Origin: Halofilum ochraceum
Lineage (GTDB): Bacteria > Pseudomonadota > Gammaproteobacteria > XJ16 > Halofilaceae
NCBI RefSeq assembly: GCF_001614315.2
Contig: NZ_LVEG02000004.1
Span: forward strand, 310,001 to 374,000
Length of the DNA: 64,000 nucleotides
Direction: 5' to 3'
Below are positions 46,027 through 54,685 of this stretch, piece after piece. A program made the position numbers and the translations under genes. Each line of letters begins with the position of its first letter. Position 1 is the first letter of the stretch. The notes under the pieces are model-generated. The model saw only the letters and a program-made list of their open reading frames with translations. It ran no database searches and was not told the DNA's origin.

Positions 46027-46587
46027 CTACAGCGGTTCGATGGCATACAGCACCGGCGCACCGGGTGCCGGCTGGTCGGGTTCACGGGCCAGCAGGCGTA
46101 TGCGCGCGGTCTCCAGCCACGCCCGTACCGCGGCCGCTTCGCGCGCCCCGCCGGCGTGACCGCGATAGCAGATCACGGTCAGCCGCGCGCCGGGCCGCAG
46201 CAGTGCCACGGCCGCGGCCAGCGCTGCCGTGGTCGAGGCGGGTGTGGTGATGATGTTCGAGTCGCTCCGCGGCAGCCAGCCGAGGTTGAACATCGCCGCA
46301 TCAAGCCGGATTGATTCCAGCACGTCGGCGAGTCCGGCGTGGTCCCGCTGGTACCACTGGATCGCTGTGCCGGTGGCGGCGGCATCGAGGCGGCGCCGGC
46401 TGCGCTCGATCGCCGCAGCCTGGAGGTCGAAGGCATGTACGGTACCGCCCGGGGCGACCGCGCGGGCCAGAAACAGGGTGTCGTGGCCGTTGCCGCAGGT
46501 GGCATCCAGGGCTGTGCCCCCGGGCGCGAGCACCGGCTCCAGCCATTGGTGGGCACGGGTGGTCAGATCGATTGCGGGTGCAGGCAT
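46027..46587 (-). CDS. SAM-dependent methyltransferase of the YtqB/MnmM type
   Basis: A 186-residue class I methyltransferase. The SAM-binding motif is ALDATCGNGHDTLFLA; the family-specific segment DAAMFNLGWLPRSD followed by ITTPASTTAAL matches the YtqB group. Gram-positive and plant members (MnmM) methylate nm5s2U34 in tRNA. In gammaproteobacteria this step is usually done by MnmC, so the role here is inferred from family only. It diverges from the OmpA lipoprotein gene. Confidence 0.78.
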   Translation of the reverse strand: MPAPAIDLTTRAHQWLEPVLAPGGTALDATCGNGHDTLFLARAVAPGGTVHAFDLQAAAIERSRRRLDAAATGTAIQWYQRDHAGLADVLESIRLDAAMFNLGWLPRSDSNIITTPASTTAALAAAVALLRPGARLTVICYRGHAGGAREAAAVRAWLETARIRLLAREPDQPAPGAPVLYAIEPL

Positions 46588-46679
46588 GCGGGTAACGGGA
46601 TGACCGGTTGCGCGCGATTTTATGGGATAATCGAGCGGAATTCGCCACCCAACGCAATCACCCTGGAGTGATCGCTTCC

Positions 46680-47366
46680 ATGCAAAAGTATCGCAGCTTT
46701 GCCGCCGCCGCCGCGCTCGTCCTCGTAGTCGGCTGTGCGGCCAATGACCCCAATCGCGGCGCCAAAACGGGGGCAGTGGTCGGTGCCATCGTGGGCGCCG
46801 TGATCGGCAACCAGGGCAGCAGCGACACGCAGCGCTATGCCGGTGCCGCGGTCGGTGCGCTCGCGGGAGGCGCCGTGGGCAGTTATATGGATCGCCAGCG
46901 GCAGGATCTCGAGAACAGCCTCGCCGACGAGCAGCGGCGCGACGAACTCGATATAACCGAAGTGGGTGACAATGCGCTCAAGATCGGTATCGCCAGCGAC
47001 GCGACCTTCGAGTTCGACAGTGCCGATATCCAGCCGCAGTACCGCCCGACCTATCGCAAGATCGCGGATGTGCTGCGCGAATACGAGCAGACGATCGTAC
47101 ACATCATCGGTCATACTGATTCGACCGGTCCCGCCGACTACAATATGCGCCTTTCCGAGCGACGCGCCGAGTCCGTCGGTCTGTACCTGCGAGACCGCGG
47201 TGTCCAGGGCGATCGCCTGATCTACGATGGTCGTGGTGAGACCGAGTCGGTCGCGAGCAATGAGACCGAAGAAGGCCGGCGACAGAACCGGCGCGTCGAG
47301 ATCGTCATCAAGCCGATCGTCGAAGGTGAAGAGCGCGAGGCCTACACGCCGCCGCCGCGGACTTGA
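46680..47366 (+). CDS. OmpA-family lipoprotein with glycine-zipper segment
   Basis: A 228-residue lipoprotein. The signal ends at lipobox VVGC (Cys about 19), followed by a glycine-zipper segment (TGAVVGAIVGAVIGNQG; AVGALAGGAVGSYMD) and a C-terminal OmpA domain that binds peptidoglycan. The motifs FEFDSADIQPQYRPTY, IIGHTDSTGPADYNMRLSER and GRRQNRRVEIVI contain the expected Asp and Arg for diaminopimelate binding. It links outer membrane and cell wall. GGAG lies about 10 bases ahead of the ATG. Confidence 0.92.
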   Translation: MQKYRSFAAAAALVLVVGCAANDPNRGAKTGAVVGAIVGAVIGNQGSSDTQRYAGAAVGALAGGAVGSYMDRQRQDLENSLADEQRRDELDITEVGDNALKIGIASDATFEFDSADIQPQYRPTYRKIADVLREYEQTIVHIIGHTDSTGPADYNMRLSERRAESVGLYLRDRGVQGDRLIYDGRGETESVASNETEEGRRQNRRVEIVIKPIVEGEEREAYTPPPRT

Positions 47367-47486
47367 GCCGCGGCCAGACCTTTTCGCCGTAACCGTTACC
47401 AGCGTGCCCGGGCGCCTCGTCGCGCCCGGACGATGCCGCGCGTGTTGCCGGCATGATGTTCTCGCGGATGATTCCAGAGTGCCGAT

Positions 47487-48395
47487 ATGACGATTGTCGC
47501 AGCGCGCGAACTGGTCAAAACATACGAAGGGCGTGCCGTGGTGGATGGGGTGGATTTCTCCATCGAGCCCGGCGAGTGTTTCGGTCTGCTGGGCCCGAAC
47601 GGAGCCGGCAAGACCACGACCCTGCGGATGCTGCTTGGCCTGACGCATCCGAGCGCGGGGGATCTGACCGTGCTCGGCTATCGCATCCCCGAGGCGGCCC
47701 GCCCAATGCGCGCCCGCGTCGGTGTCGTGCCGCAGACCGACGCGCTGGATCCCGATTTCACCGTGCGCGAAAACCTGCTGACCTGGGCGAGCTATTTTGG
47801 CCAGGAGCGGGGCATCGGTCCGCGCGTGGACGAGCTGATCCGGTTCGCCGCGCTCGAGGGGCGCGAGGATGCGGGTGTGTCCGCCCTTTCCGGCGGCATG
47901 CGCCGCCGCCTCAGTCTGGCAAGGGCCCTGGTCAATGATCCGGAACTGGTCGTTCTCGACGAACCGACGACGGGGCTCGACCCGCAGGCACGCCAGCACA
48001 TCTGGCAGCGTCTGCGACGACTGCGCGACGACGGCCGGACGCTGATCCTCACCACGCACTACATGGAAGAGGCCGAGCGGCTCTGCGATCGGCTGGCGAT
48101 CGTCGACGGTGGCCGCATCGTCGCCGAGGGGCGCCCGCGTGATCTGATCGCGAACCATATCGAACCCTGCGTGCTGGAACTGCGTGGTGGCGCCGCGTGG
48201 CAGTGGGGGCGCGGCGAGGGCATCGCGCTGGCGGCGCGAAGTGAAGACGTGGGCGACACGCTGTTGCTGTACGCGCATGACGACAGCGAACTGCTGGCCT
48301 CGCTCGGGGAGGCACCGACGATCGAATACCTCAGTCGGCGCGCCAACCTGGAGGATGTATTCCTGCGCTTGACGGGGCACGAACTGCGCGACTGA
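47487..48395 (+). CDS. ABC transporter ATP-binding protein (NodI-like)
   Basis: A 302-residue ABC ATPase. Walker A is GPNGAGKTTT, the signature LSGGMRRRLSLARAL, Walker B LVVLDEPTTGL, and the switch His is in LILTTHYMEEAERLC. The extra C-terminal region (about 230-302, IEYLSRRANLEDVFLRLTGH) fits NodI and related drug or polysaccharide exporters. It pairs with the downstream ABC-2 permease gene, 61 bases away. The exported substrate is unknown; no nodulation context exists. Confidence 0.92.
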   Translation: MTIVAARELVKTYEGRAVVDGVDFSIEPGECFGLLGPNGAGKTTTLRMLLGLTHPSAGDLTVLGYRIPEAARPMRARVGVVPQTDALDPDFTVRENLLTWASYFGQERGIGPRVDELIRFAALEGREDAGVSALSGGMRRRLSLARALVNDPELVVLDEPTTGLDPQARQHIWQRLRRLRDDGRTLILTTHYMEEAERLCDRLAIVDGGRIVAEGRPRDLIANHIEPCVLELRGGAAWQWGRGEGIALAARSEDVGDTLLLYAHDDSELLASLGEAPTIEYLSRRANLEDVFLRLTGHELRD

Positions 48396-48456
48396 TGCGG
48401 CGGCCCGAATGGCCGGCCCGCATGGGCTGGACCGAAAATTTCCCGGAGACAAGGCG

Positions 48457-49242
48457 ATGGCCCGACCCGCACAGCTTCTGCCCGCGCCCAGTCTGCGCTT
48501 TATCCCGATCTGGCGGCGGAATCTGCGCGTCTGGCGCAAGCTGATGGTGCCGTCCGTGTTGGGTAACTTCGGCGAGCCGCTGCTGTATCTTTTCGTATTC
48601 GGCTATGGCTTCGGGCGGCTCGTGGGCGAAGTCGAGCGCATGCCCTACATGGACTTCCTGGCCTCCGGGATCGTGTGCTCCTCGATTATGCTGACGTCGA
48701 GTTTCGAGGCGCTCTATTCCGCGTTCACGCGGATGCATGAACAGCAGACCTGGACGAACATGCTGAATGCGCCGCTGAACGTTGACGATATCGTTCTTGG
48801 TGAAATCGCGTTCGCGGCGACAAAAGGGATGTTCAGCGGCGTGGCCATTCTGGTGGTGGCTTCGCTCGCCGGTTTTGTCGCCGGTCCCGCCGCGCTCTGG
48901 GTACTGCCGATGATGCTGCTCATCGGCTTCTGTTTCGGTTCACTGGCAATGGTGGTCACGGCGATCGCGCCCGGCTACGATTTCTTTCTGTATTACTTCA
49001 CGCTGATCCTGACCCCGATGCTGCTGTTGTCGGGGGTCTTCTTCCCGCTGAGTGAACTGCCGCCTGTCGTGGCCGGTATCGCCCACCTGCTGCCGCTCGC
49101 CAATGCAGTCGCCATCGTGCGCCCGCTGATGACCGGTACGGCGCCCACGGATGTCGTCCTGCACCTGTCGGTGGTGATCGCCTACGGGGTCGTGGCGTGG
49201 ATCTTCGCGACCCATCGCCTGCGTCGTCGCCTTGCCTCGTGA
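48457..49242 (+). CDS. ABC-2 type permease (NodJ-like)
   Basis: A 261-residue membrane protein with six helices, the transport partner of the preceding ATPase. Characteristic segments include LGNFGEPLLYLFVFGYGFG, the re-entrant YMDFLASGIVCSSIMLTSSF and LLLSGVFFPLSELPPVVAGI. GGAGACAAGGCG leads to the ATG at 48457, discarding an upstream in-frame ATG. Family members export lipo-oligosaccharides, teichoic acids or drugs. Confidence 0.92.
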   Translation: MARPAQLLPAPSLRFIPIWRRNLRVWRKLMVPSVLGNFGEPLLYLFVFGYGFGRLVGEVERMPYMDFLASGIVCSSIMLTSSFEALYSAFTRMHEQQTWTNMLNAPLNVDDIVLGEIAFAATKGMFSGVAILVVASLAGFVAGPAALWVLPMMLLIGFCFGSLAMVVTAIAPGYDFFLYYFTLILTPMLLLSGVFFPLSELPPVVAGIAHLLPLANAVAIVRPLMTGTAPTDVVLHLSVVIAYGVVAWIFATHRLRRRLAS

Positions 49243-49360
49243 GCCGCGGCGTGACGCGGTTCACGGTTACACGACGTTCACTTGTAGGGCACCAGACGGC
49301 TTCGTTACCTTGCGCCCGTTCCATGCGAACGGTTCATTGTGACGTTACGGGAGGTGCTGT

Positions 49361-49639
49361 ATGACGAAGACATCGATAGCCGCGATGGTCGGGGCGGCGC
49401 TCGTCTCCTTCCCGCTGATCTCCGGCGCGGCCGAGGGCGAAGAGCGGCCCGGATTCAAGGACGCCGACAGTAACGGCGACGGGCGGATCACGGTCGAGGA
49501 GGCAATCGAACTCGGCGTGCCGGAGGCGGAAGCGAAACGTGAGGATATCGACAACGACGGCAAGCTGACCCGGGCCGACTGGAAGTTTGTCGATATGGAT
49601 GGCCCGGAATCGGGCGACGGGTCGACCGGCGACTCGTAA
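49361..49639 (+). CDS. Secreted EF-hand protein
   Basis: A 92-residue exported protein. A signal peptide (MTKTSIAAMVGAALVSFPLI then SGAAE) is followed by one canonical EF-hand loop, DADSNGDGRITVEE, and a second shorter one, DIDNDGKLTRADW. The C-terminus is acidic and Gly/Ser-rich. It probably binds Ca2+ in the periplasm or outside the cell; its partner is unknown. It lies 118 bases after the ABC permease gene and has GGGAGG upstream of the ATG. Confidence 0.85.
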   Translation: MTKTSIAAMVGAALVSFPLISGAAEGEERPGFKDADSNGDGRITVEEAIELGVPEAEAKREDIDNDGKLTRADWKFVDMDGPESGDGSTGDS

Positions 49640-49846
49640 CGCGGTATCCCCTCCGACCCGTCCCGGTCGCGCGCCCCATCGCCCGTGATCGCCCGGGACG
49701 TGCGGCCGCTCCAGCGGTCGCGCGAATCCGTATGCGCGCCGGATAGCCCGGCGCGGCATTGCCGCCGCCGTAACGAAGCACCGATGTGAATTGACTGCTC
49801 GGGAGTCGCCAGGATCGTACGGGCACGACCGGCGCGGGTAAGGAAG

Positions 49847-49921
49847 TGGTGGGCGATGCTGGTTTCGAACCAGCGACCTCTGCCGTGTGAAGGCAGCGCT
49901 CTCCCGCTGAGCTAATCGCCC
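49847..49921 (-). tRNA. tRNA-Val (anticodon CAC)
   Basis: The minus strand gives a complete cloverleaf: acceptor GGGCGAT/ATCGCCC, D-arm with AGCTCAGCGGGAGAGC, anticodon stem CTGCC/GGCAG with loop TTCACAC (anticodon CAC, reading GUG), and T-arm GCTGGTTCGAAACCAGC. The CCA end is encoded. The sequence is close to known bacterial tRNA-Val genes. Confidence 0.97.
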
Positions 49922-50089
49922 ATCAAGGCGGGATGCTACGGTTTTTATCGGCGGCGATCAATGGATCGATGGCAGTGCTTTTACGTGCGGCTTTCGGGCT
50001 CCCTGAATGGAGCCGGGACTGGTAGGGTTGCGTGGCCCTTGCCTGCCTTACGGGTCGGCCGATAATGGCCGCCAACGACTGGAGCGAAC

Positions 50090-50467
50090 ATGATCGACGG
50101 CCTGCGACACCTGCACATGCTCATGGCGGGGTTATCGATTCTCGGTTTCCTGCTGCGAGGGTTCTGGGCGTGGCGCGTGCCCGGCATGCTGGCGCGCAAG
50201 CCGGTGAAAATCCTCCCGCACGTGATTGATACCCTGCTGCTGGCGAGTGCAATCGCGCTGCTTTTCGCCTATGGCTGGAACCCGTTCGCGCAGGGGTGGC
50301 TGGTAGCCAAGATCGTGCTGTTGATTGTCTACATCGGGCTGGGCCTCGTGGCACTTAAACCCTGGTATGGGGCCAATGTCCGTGTGCCCGCGTTCTTCGC
50401 CGCGGTGGCGGTATTCGCCTGGATCTTCACGATCGCCCGCGCGCACGCCGTGGTGCCGTTCGCCTGA
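50090..50467 (+). CDS. SirB2-family membrane protein
   Basis: A 125-residue protein with four membrane helices (MLMAGLSILGFLLRGF; VIDTLLLASAIALLFAYGW; VAKIVLLIVYIGLGLVAL; FAAVAVFAWIFTIARAH). The pattern RHLHMLMAGLSILGFLLRG and KILPHVIDTLLLASA matches SirB2/YchQ, whose molecular function is unknown. It ends 5 bases before the deacetylase-fold gene, so the two are probably co-transcribed. Confidence 0.87.
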   Translation: MIDGLRHLHMLMAGLSILGFLLRGFWAWRVPGMLARKPVKILPHVIDTLLLASAIALLFAYGWNPFAQGWLVAKIVLLIVYIGLGLVALKPWYGANVRVPAFFAAVAVFAWIFTIARAHAVVPFA

Positions 50468-50472
50468 GTGCC

Positions 50473-51399
50473 ATGAAGGTCGCGGTCTTTACTCATCCCG
50501 ACTGTGCCGCACACGACATGGGCGGCGGTCATCCCGAGCGCCCGGCACGTCTGGCGGCGGTGAACGATGCCCTGACGGCGGACGGTCTGGCGGACTGGCT
50601 CGAGTGGCGCGAGGCGCCACTGGTCGAGCGCGAGGCGCTGTTGCGGGTCCATCCGGCGGCTCATGTCGATCGGCTGTTCGACAGTGCGCCGACCCGGGGC
50701 GAGTGGCGACTGGATGGCGATACGCTGATGATGCCGGCCACGCTGACGGCGGCGCGGCGGGCCGCCGGCGCGGCGATCGCCGCGACCGATGCGGTGCTGT
50801 CCGGCGAGTGCGAGGCCGCGTTCTGCAGCGTGCGCCCGCCGGGCCATCACGCGGAACGCGAACGACCGATGGGTTTCTGCTTTTTCGGCAACGTGGCCGC
50901 GGCCGCCCGCCATGCCCTGGAGGCGCACGGTCTCGAGCGCGTGGCCATCTGCGACTTCGACGTCCACCACGGCAACGGCACCGAGGACCTCGTGGCCGAC
51001 GATCCACGGATCCTGTTCTGCTCGACCTTCGAATTCCCGCAGTTCCCCGGCTACTACGGTGACGATGTCCCGGGACAGCGCGTGAACTGCCCGCTGAGCC
51101 CGGGCACCGACGGTCAGGCCATGCGCGAAGCCGTCGAACGGCGCTGGCTGCCGGCGCTGGAAAACTTCGCCCCGCAACTGGTGCTCGTCTCGGCAGGCTT
51201 CGATGCCCACCGGGACGATCCCATTGGCGGCCTCGCATGGAACGAGGACGACTTCCACTGGGTAACGGAACGCATCGGCGACATCGCCGATCGCCACGCC
51301 GGAGGCCGCATCGTCTCGGTCCTCGAGGGCGGATACGACCTAGACGCCCTCGGCCGCAGCGCGGCCGCCCACGTCCGCGCCCTGCTGCGCCAGCCGTAG
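50473..51399 (+). CDS. Histone-deacetylase-superfamily hydrolase
   Basis: A 308-residue zinc amidohydrolase of the class II HDAC/acetylpolyamine amidohydrolase fold. The general-base His pair is in RPPGHHAER; Zn ligands are in DFDVHHGNGT and in SAGFDAHRDDP; the C-terminal EGGYDLDALG is conserved. Bacterial members deacetylate acetylpolyamines, acetoin-related or protein substrates; the substrate here is unknown. It follows the SirB2 gene by 5 bases. Confidence 0.92.
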   Translation: MKVAVFTHPDCAAHDMGGGHPERPARLAAVNDALTADGLADWLEWREAPLVEREALLRVHPAAHVDRLFDSAPTRGEWRLDGDTLMMPATLTAARRAAGAAIAATDAVLSGECEAAFCSVRPPGHHAERERPMGFCFFGNVAAAARHALEAHGLERVAICDFDVHHGNGTEDLVADDPRILFCSTFEFPQFPGYYGDDVPGQRVNCPLSPGTDGQAMREAVERRWLPALENFAPQLVLVSAGFDAHRDDPIGGLAWNEDDFHWVTERIGDIADRHAGGRIVSVLEGGYDLDALGRSAAAHVRALLRQP

Positions 51400-51420
51400 C
51401 CTGCCACCTCAGCACCGACC

Positions 51421-51519
51421 GTAGGCCGGCTTGCGACCGAAGGGAGCCAGCCGGCGGCCAAGGCGGAGGCCTTGTGCAAGGGCAAGCCGCCTGTTGCCCG
51501 TCGGCAAAAGCCGGCCTAC
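51421..51519. repeat. REP-like doublet, GTAGGCCGGCTT class (copy A1)
   Basis: A 99-bp element that begins GTAGGCCGGCTT and ends AAAGCCGGCCTAC. Each end forms a GTAG-headed hairpin: GCCGGCT...AGCCGGC on the left, and GCCGGCTTTTGCCGA with its partner on the right. Two relatives lie at 57118 and 58406. Position: just after the deacetylase-fold gene. Confidence 0.8.
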
Positions 51520-51567
51520 TTTGCTGCGGCAGGTCGGCCTGCATGGAATTCGGTTTATGGATACCGC

Positions 51568-51597
51568 GTAGGCGCGTTTTCGCGAAGCGAACGCGCG
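51568..51597. repeat. REP-like hairpin, GTAGGCGCG class (copy 2)
   Basis: GTAG followed by the stem GCGCGTTTTCGC-GAA-GCGAACGCGC. It matches the left part of the element at 35631. It lies between the A1 element and pyrD. Confidence 0.72.
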
Positions 51598-51637
51598 CAT
51601 CGCTTGTCAGGAACGTGCCGTTTGGCACCGGTCCCGC

Positions 51638-52660
51638 TCAGCCAGTGCGCTGCGCAGCCCGAACCGCATCCCGGATCAGGCTTGGCCCGCGATAGATCAG
51701 CCCCGTGTAGATCTGAATGAGCCGCGCGCCGGCCAGGAACTTGGCGGTTGCGCCGGCCGCATCGACGACACCGCCGACCCCGACGAGCGCGGTGCGCGCA
51801 TCGACCCGTGCGGCCAGCCGGGCGAGCACGGCGGTCGAGGGCTGCAGCAGCGGCGCGCCGGACAGGCCGCCTTCTTCCTCCGCATGTGGGGCGCCGGCCA
51901 CGCGGTCGCGACTGGCGGTCGTGTTCGTGGCGATCAGGCCGTCGATGTCGTGCGTGGTTGCGGCCGTGGCGAGGGCGTCGATGCCTTCGTTGTCCAGATC
52001 GGGCGCGATCTTCACCAGCAGCGGTACCCGGCGCCCGGCGGCGGCATCCAGCGAACGTCGTGTCTTGTCGAGGCCGGCGAGCAGTTCGGTCAGCGCGTCA
52101 CCCGACTGCAGCGATCGCAGTCCCGGGGTATTGGGCGATGAGACGTTGACCGTGATGTAGTCGGCCACCGCATGCACCCGCTCGAGGCCATGGCGATAGT
52201 CGTCGAGGGCGTGCTCCAGTGGTGTATCGCGGTTCTTGCCGATGTTGACGCCGACGATGCCGCGGTAGCGCCGCCCTTCGAGGCGTTGCACGAGGTGATC
52301 GACGCCGCGGTTGTTGAAACCGAGTCGGTTGATCAGGGCCTCGTGGCGGGGGAGGCGGAACAGGCGCGGGTGGGGGTTGCCGTCCTGGGGGCGGGGCGTG
52401 ACCGTGCCGACCTCGATGAAGCCGAAGCCGAGCGCGCCCAGTGCGTCGACGTGGTCGGCGTTTTTGTCGAGACCGGCCGCGAGCCCGACGGGATTGGGGA
52501 AGTCGAGCCCGAGCGCGTGCACGGGGGCGCGCGGCACCCGGTCGCCGTACAGGCGTCCGAGCAGGGTCGGACCGGCACGGTCGAGGCCGGCGAGGGCGAC
52601 GTCATGGGCCCGTTCCGGTTCGAGCGTGAACAGTGCGCGTCGCAGCAGCGGGTAAGGCAT
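51638..52660 (-). CDS. pyrD: Dihydroorotate dehydrogenase (quinone), class 2
   Basis: A 340-residue membrane-associated flavoprotein for the fourth step of pyrimidine synthesis, passing electrons to quinone. The N-terminal amphipathic helices (PYPLLRRALFTLEPERAHDV) are the class 2 membrane-tunnel domain. Catalytic Ser lies in NVSSPNTPGLR; FMN contacts are in GLAAGLDKNAD, VKIAPDL and VGVGGV, and IQIYTGLIYRGPSL closes the barrel. It lies 31 bases after the HAD hydrolase gene in the same direction. Confidence 0.97.
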   Translation of the reverse strand: MPYPLLRRALFTLEPERAHDVALAGLDRAGPTLLGRLYGDRVPRAPVHALGLDFPNPVGLAAGLDKNADHVDALGALGFGFIEVGTVTPRPQDGNPHPRLFRLPRHEALINRLGFNNRGVDHLVQRLEGRRYRGIVGVNIGKNRDTPLEHALDDYRHGLERVHAVADYITVNVSSPNTPGLRSLQSGDALTELLAGLDKTRRSLDAAAGRRVPLLVKIAPDLDNEGIDALATAATTHDIDGLIATNTTASRDRVAGAPHAEEEGGLSGAPLLQPSTAVLARLAARVDARTALVGVGGVVDAAGATAKFLAGARLIQIYTGLIYRGPSLIRDAVRAAQRTG

Positions 52661-52691
52661 GGATCAGCGGTCCGGTCGCCGGGCCCGGCGG

Positions 52692-53414
52692 TTACGGGTG
52701 CTCCTCCGGCGGCGGTGGCTCGAGCGCGCTGATCAGTTCGGACAGCGAGTGGACGTGCAGGTCGGTCTTGACGCTCTCGCCCGTATCGGGCGTTGCCCCC
52801 GTACCCTCCCGGTCGTGACGGCGTTCGATCCAGGCGGTCGCGAAACCGAAATTCCGGGCGCTCACGAGGTCGTGGTAGCGGCTCTGGGCGCAATGCAGGA
52901 TCTCCTCGCGCTTCGCCCCGAGGCGATCCACGGTGTACTCCCACACGCGCGGGTCCGGTTTGTTCACACCGACCATGTCGCAGGTCACGATCTCGTCGAA
53001 CGGGTCGCCGAGGGTCCGGCTCATCTGCTCCAGCGCCCAACTGTCCGCGTTCGTGACCGCCACCAGCCGGAACCGCTCGTGCAGGGTGCGCAGGCCGGCG
53101 ACGGCGTCGGCGAACGGGGGCCAGTCGCGGATGGAATCGCGGAAATCGAGCGACTCGGACTCGTCGCTGTCGAGCGACCATGATTCCGCGAGCGCGTTAT
53201 GGATCCGGGGCAGCATCGAGGTGAACGGCATTTCCGGGTTGGAGCGCTGCAGGCGGTCCTCCGCGGCGGCGAACGCGCGCAGGATCTCCTCGTCATCGAC
53301 GCGCTGACGATGGCGACGCAGCCAGGGGTGATACCACTCGACGATGCCGGTTTCGAAATCGATGAGGGTGCCGACCACATCGAAGGTCAGCGTGGTGATC
53401 GTATCGAGCCGCAT
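52692..53414 (-). CDS. HAD-superfamily hydrolase (haloacid dehalogenase type II-like)
   Basis: A 240-residue HAD hydrolase. The nucleophile Asp is in LTFDVVGTLIDFE, where the second motif I position is Val, not Asp, as in L-2-haloacid dehalogenases; motif II Thr or Ser is in VAVTNADSW and motif III/IV Lys in DMVGVNKPDPRVW. A real dehalogenase role is uncertain because the family includes phosphatases. The start at 53414 has GGAGG 11 bases ahead; upstream in-frame sequence is not protein-like. It is cotranscribed with pyrD. Confidence 0.85.
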   Translation of the reverse strand: MRLDTITTLTFDVVGTLIDFETGIVEWYHPWLRRHRQRVDDEEILRAFAAAEDRLQRSNPEMPFTSMLPRIHNALAESWSLDSDESESLDFRDSIRDWPPFADAVAGLRTLHERFRLVAVTNADSWALEQMSRTLGDPFDEIVTCDMVGVNKPDPRVWEYTVDRLGAKREEILHCAQSRYHDLVSARNFGFATAWIERRHDREGTGATPDTGESVKTDLHVHSLSELISALEPPPPEEHP

Positions 53415-53623
53415 GGTTTCTGGCGCCTCCAGACTCCCGGGCCGCAGACCCGGTTCGGTTGGGCGGCCCGGAGCGGAACGACCCCGGGCACGCGATCGGG
53501 CGAATGGTGCTGGCGAATCGCCGGGGGTGCAACATGCATCGATCACCGGGGCCGGAATCGGAGCGGGGTAATCGCCCACGGGGCTGTGCGGCGCTACACT
53601 GTGTGGCCACGCCCGGAGGGCCG

Positions 53624-54667
53624 ATGCAGCTACGCTACGACCAGATTGCTACCCAGCTCGCGAAAGGGCTCGCACCGATTTATGTCGTCACCGGCGATGA
53701 GCCGCTGCAGCACGTCGAGGCGGCGGACATGATCCGCCGCACGGCGCGTGAGCGGGGCTTCGGTTCGCGCGAGGTCTTCGATGCCGGCAGCGACTTCGAC
53801 TGGAGCCGGCTCAGCGAGTCGGCCAACAGTTTATCGCTGTTCGCCGAGCAGCGCCTGGTGGATCTGCGCCTGCCGGGCGGGAAACCCGGGCGCGAGGGCG
53901 GCGCCGCCCTGACGGCCTGGGCCGAACGGCCGCCGGAAGACAACGTATTGCTGCTGACGCTGCCGAAGCTGGAACAGCAGGCGCGTCGCGGGCGCTGGTT
54001 CAGCGCGCTGGAAAAAGCCGGGGTCGTGATCCAGGTCTGGCCGATCGACCCGGCCCAGCTCCCGCAGTGGCTCGATAAGCGCATGCAGGCGCAGGGCCTC
54101 AAGCCGAGCCGCGAGGCGGTCGCCCTGCTCGCCGCGCGGGTCGAGGGCAATCTACTCGCGGCGGCCCAGGAGATCGACAAACTCCTCCTCCTGGGCGGGC
54201 CCGGCGCGGTCGACGCCGATCGGGTCGCGGAGGTCGTGGCCGACTCGGCGCGCTGGTCCGTGTTCGATCTGAGCGACGCCCTGCTGGCCGGCTCGACCGC
54301 CCGCGTCGGCCGCATCGTCGCCGGCCTGCACGGCGAGGGGACCCCGGAGCCGGTGATCGTCTGGGCGTTGCAGCGCGATCTGGCGCTGCTCGCGGATGGG
54401 GCCGAACGGGTGGCCGCCGGCATGCCGGCCGCGCGGGCGGCGGACGCCGTCGGTGTATGGAAACGCCGCCAGCGTCCGTTCGCCCAGGCGCTTGGGCGCA
54501 TGGACGTCGCGGGATGGCAGCGGCTGTGCGCTCGCGCGGCGCGTCTGGAACGTCTCGCGAAGGGCGCGGCACAGGGCAGTTTCCGGGACGAACTGCTAGA
54601 ATTGGCACTCACCGCCGCGGGGGCGCGGCGTACCCCGCTGTCGCCCTCGCGTGTTGTTGCACCGTAA
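53624..54667 (+). CDS. holA: DNA polymerase III subunit delta
   Basis: A 347-residue clamp-loader subunit that opens the beta clamp. The start of the fold is IYVVTGDEPLQHVEAADMIR; EGNLLAAAQEIDKLLLL and the C-terminal helical collar (VIVWALQRDLALL) are typical. GGAGGGCCG precedes the ATG at 53624, so about 55 upstream in-frame residues are dropped. It is the first gene of the block leading to nadD; the usual lptE/leuS neighbours are not immediately upstream here. Confidence 0.95.
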   Translation: MQLRYDQIATQLAKGLAPIYVVTGDEPLQHVEAADMIRRTARERGFGSREVFDAGSDFDWSRLSESANSLSLFAEQRLVDLRLPGGKPGREGGAALTAWAERPPEDNVLLLTLPKLEQQARRGRWFSALEKAGVVIQVWPIDPAQLPQWLDKRMQAQGLKPSREAVALLAARVEGNLLAAAQEIDKLLLLGGPGAVDADRVAEVVADSARWSVFDLSDALLAGSTARVGRIVAGLHGEGTPEPVIVWALQRDLALLADGAERVAAGMPAARAADAVGVWKRRQRPFAQALGRMDVAGWQRLCARAARLERLAKGAAQGSFRDELLELALTAAGARRTPLSPSRVVAP

Positions 54668-54685
54668 CCGCAGAGCGAGTCGAGC

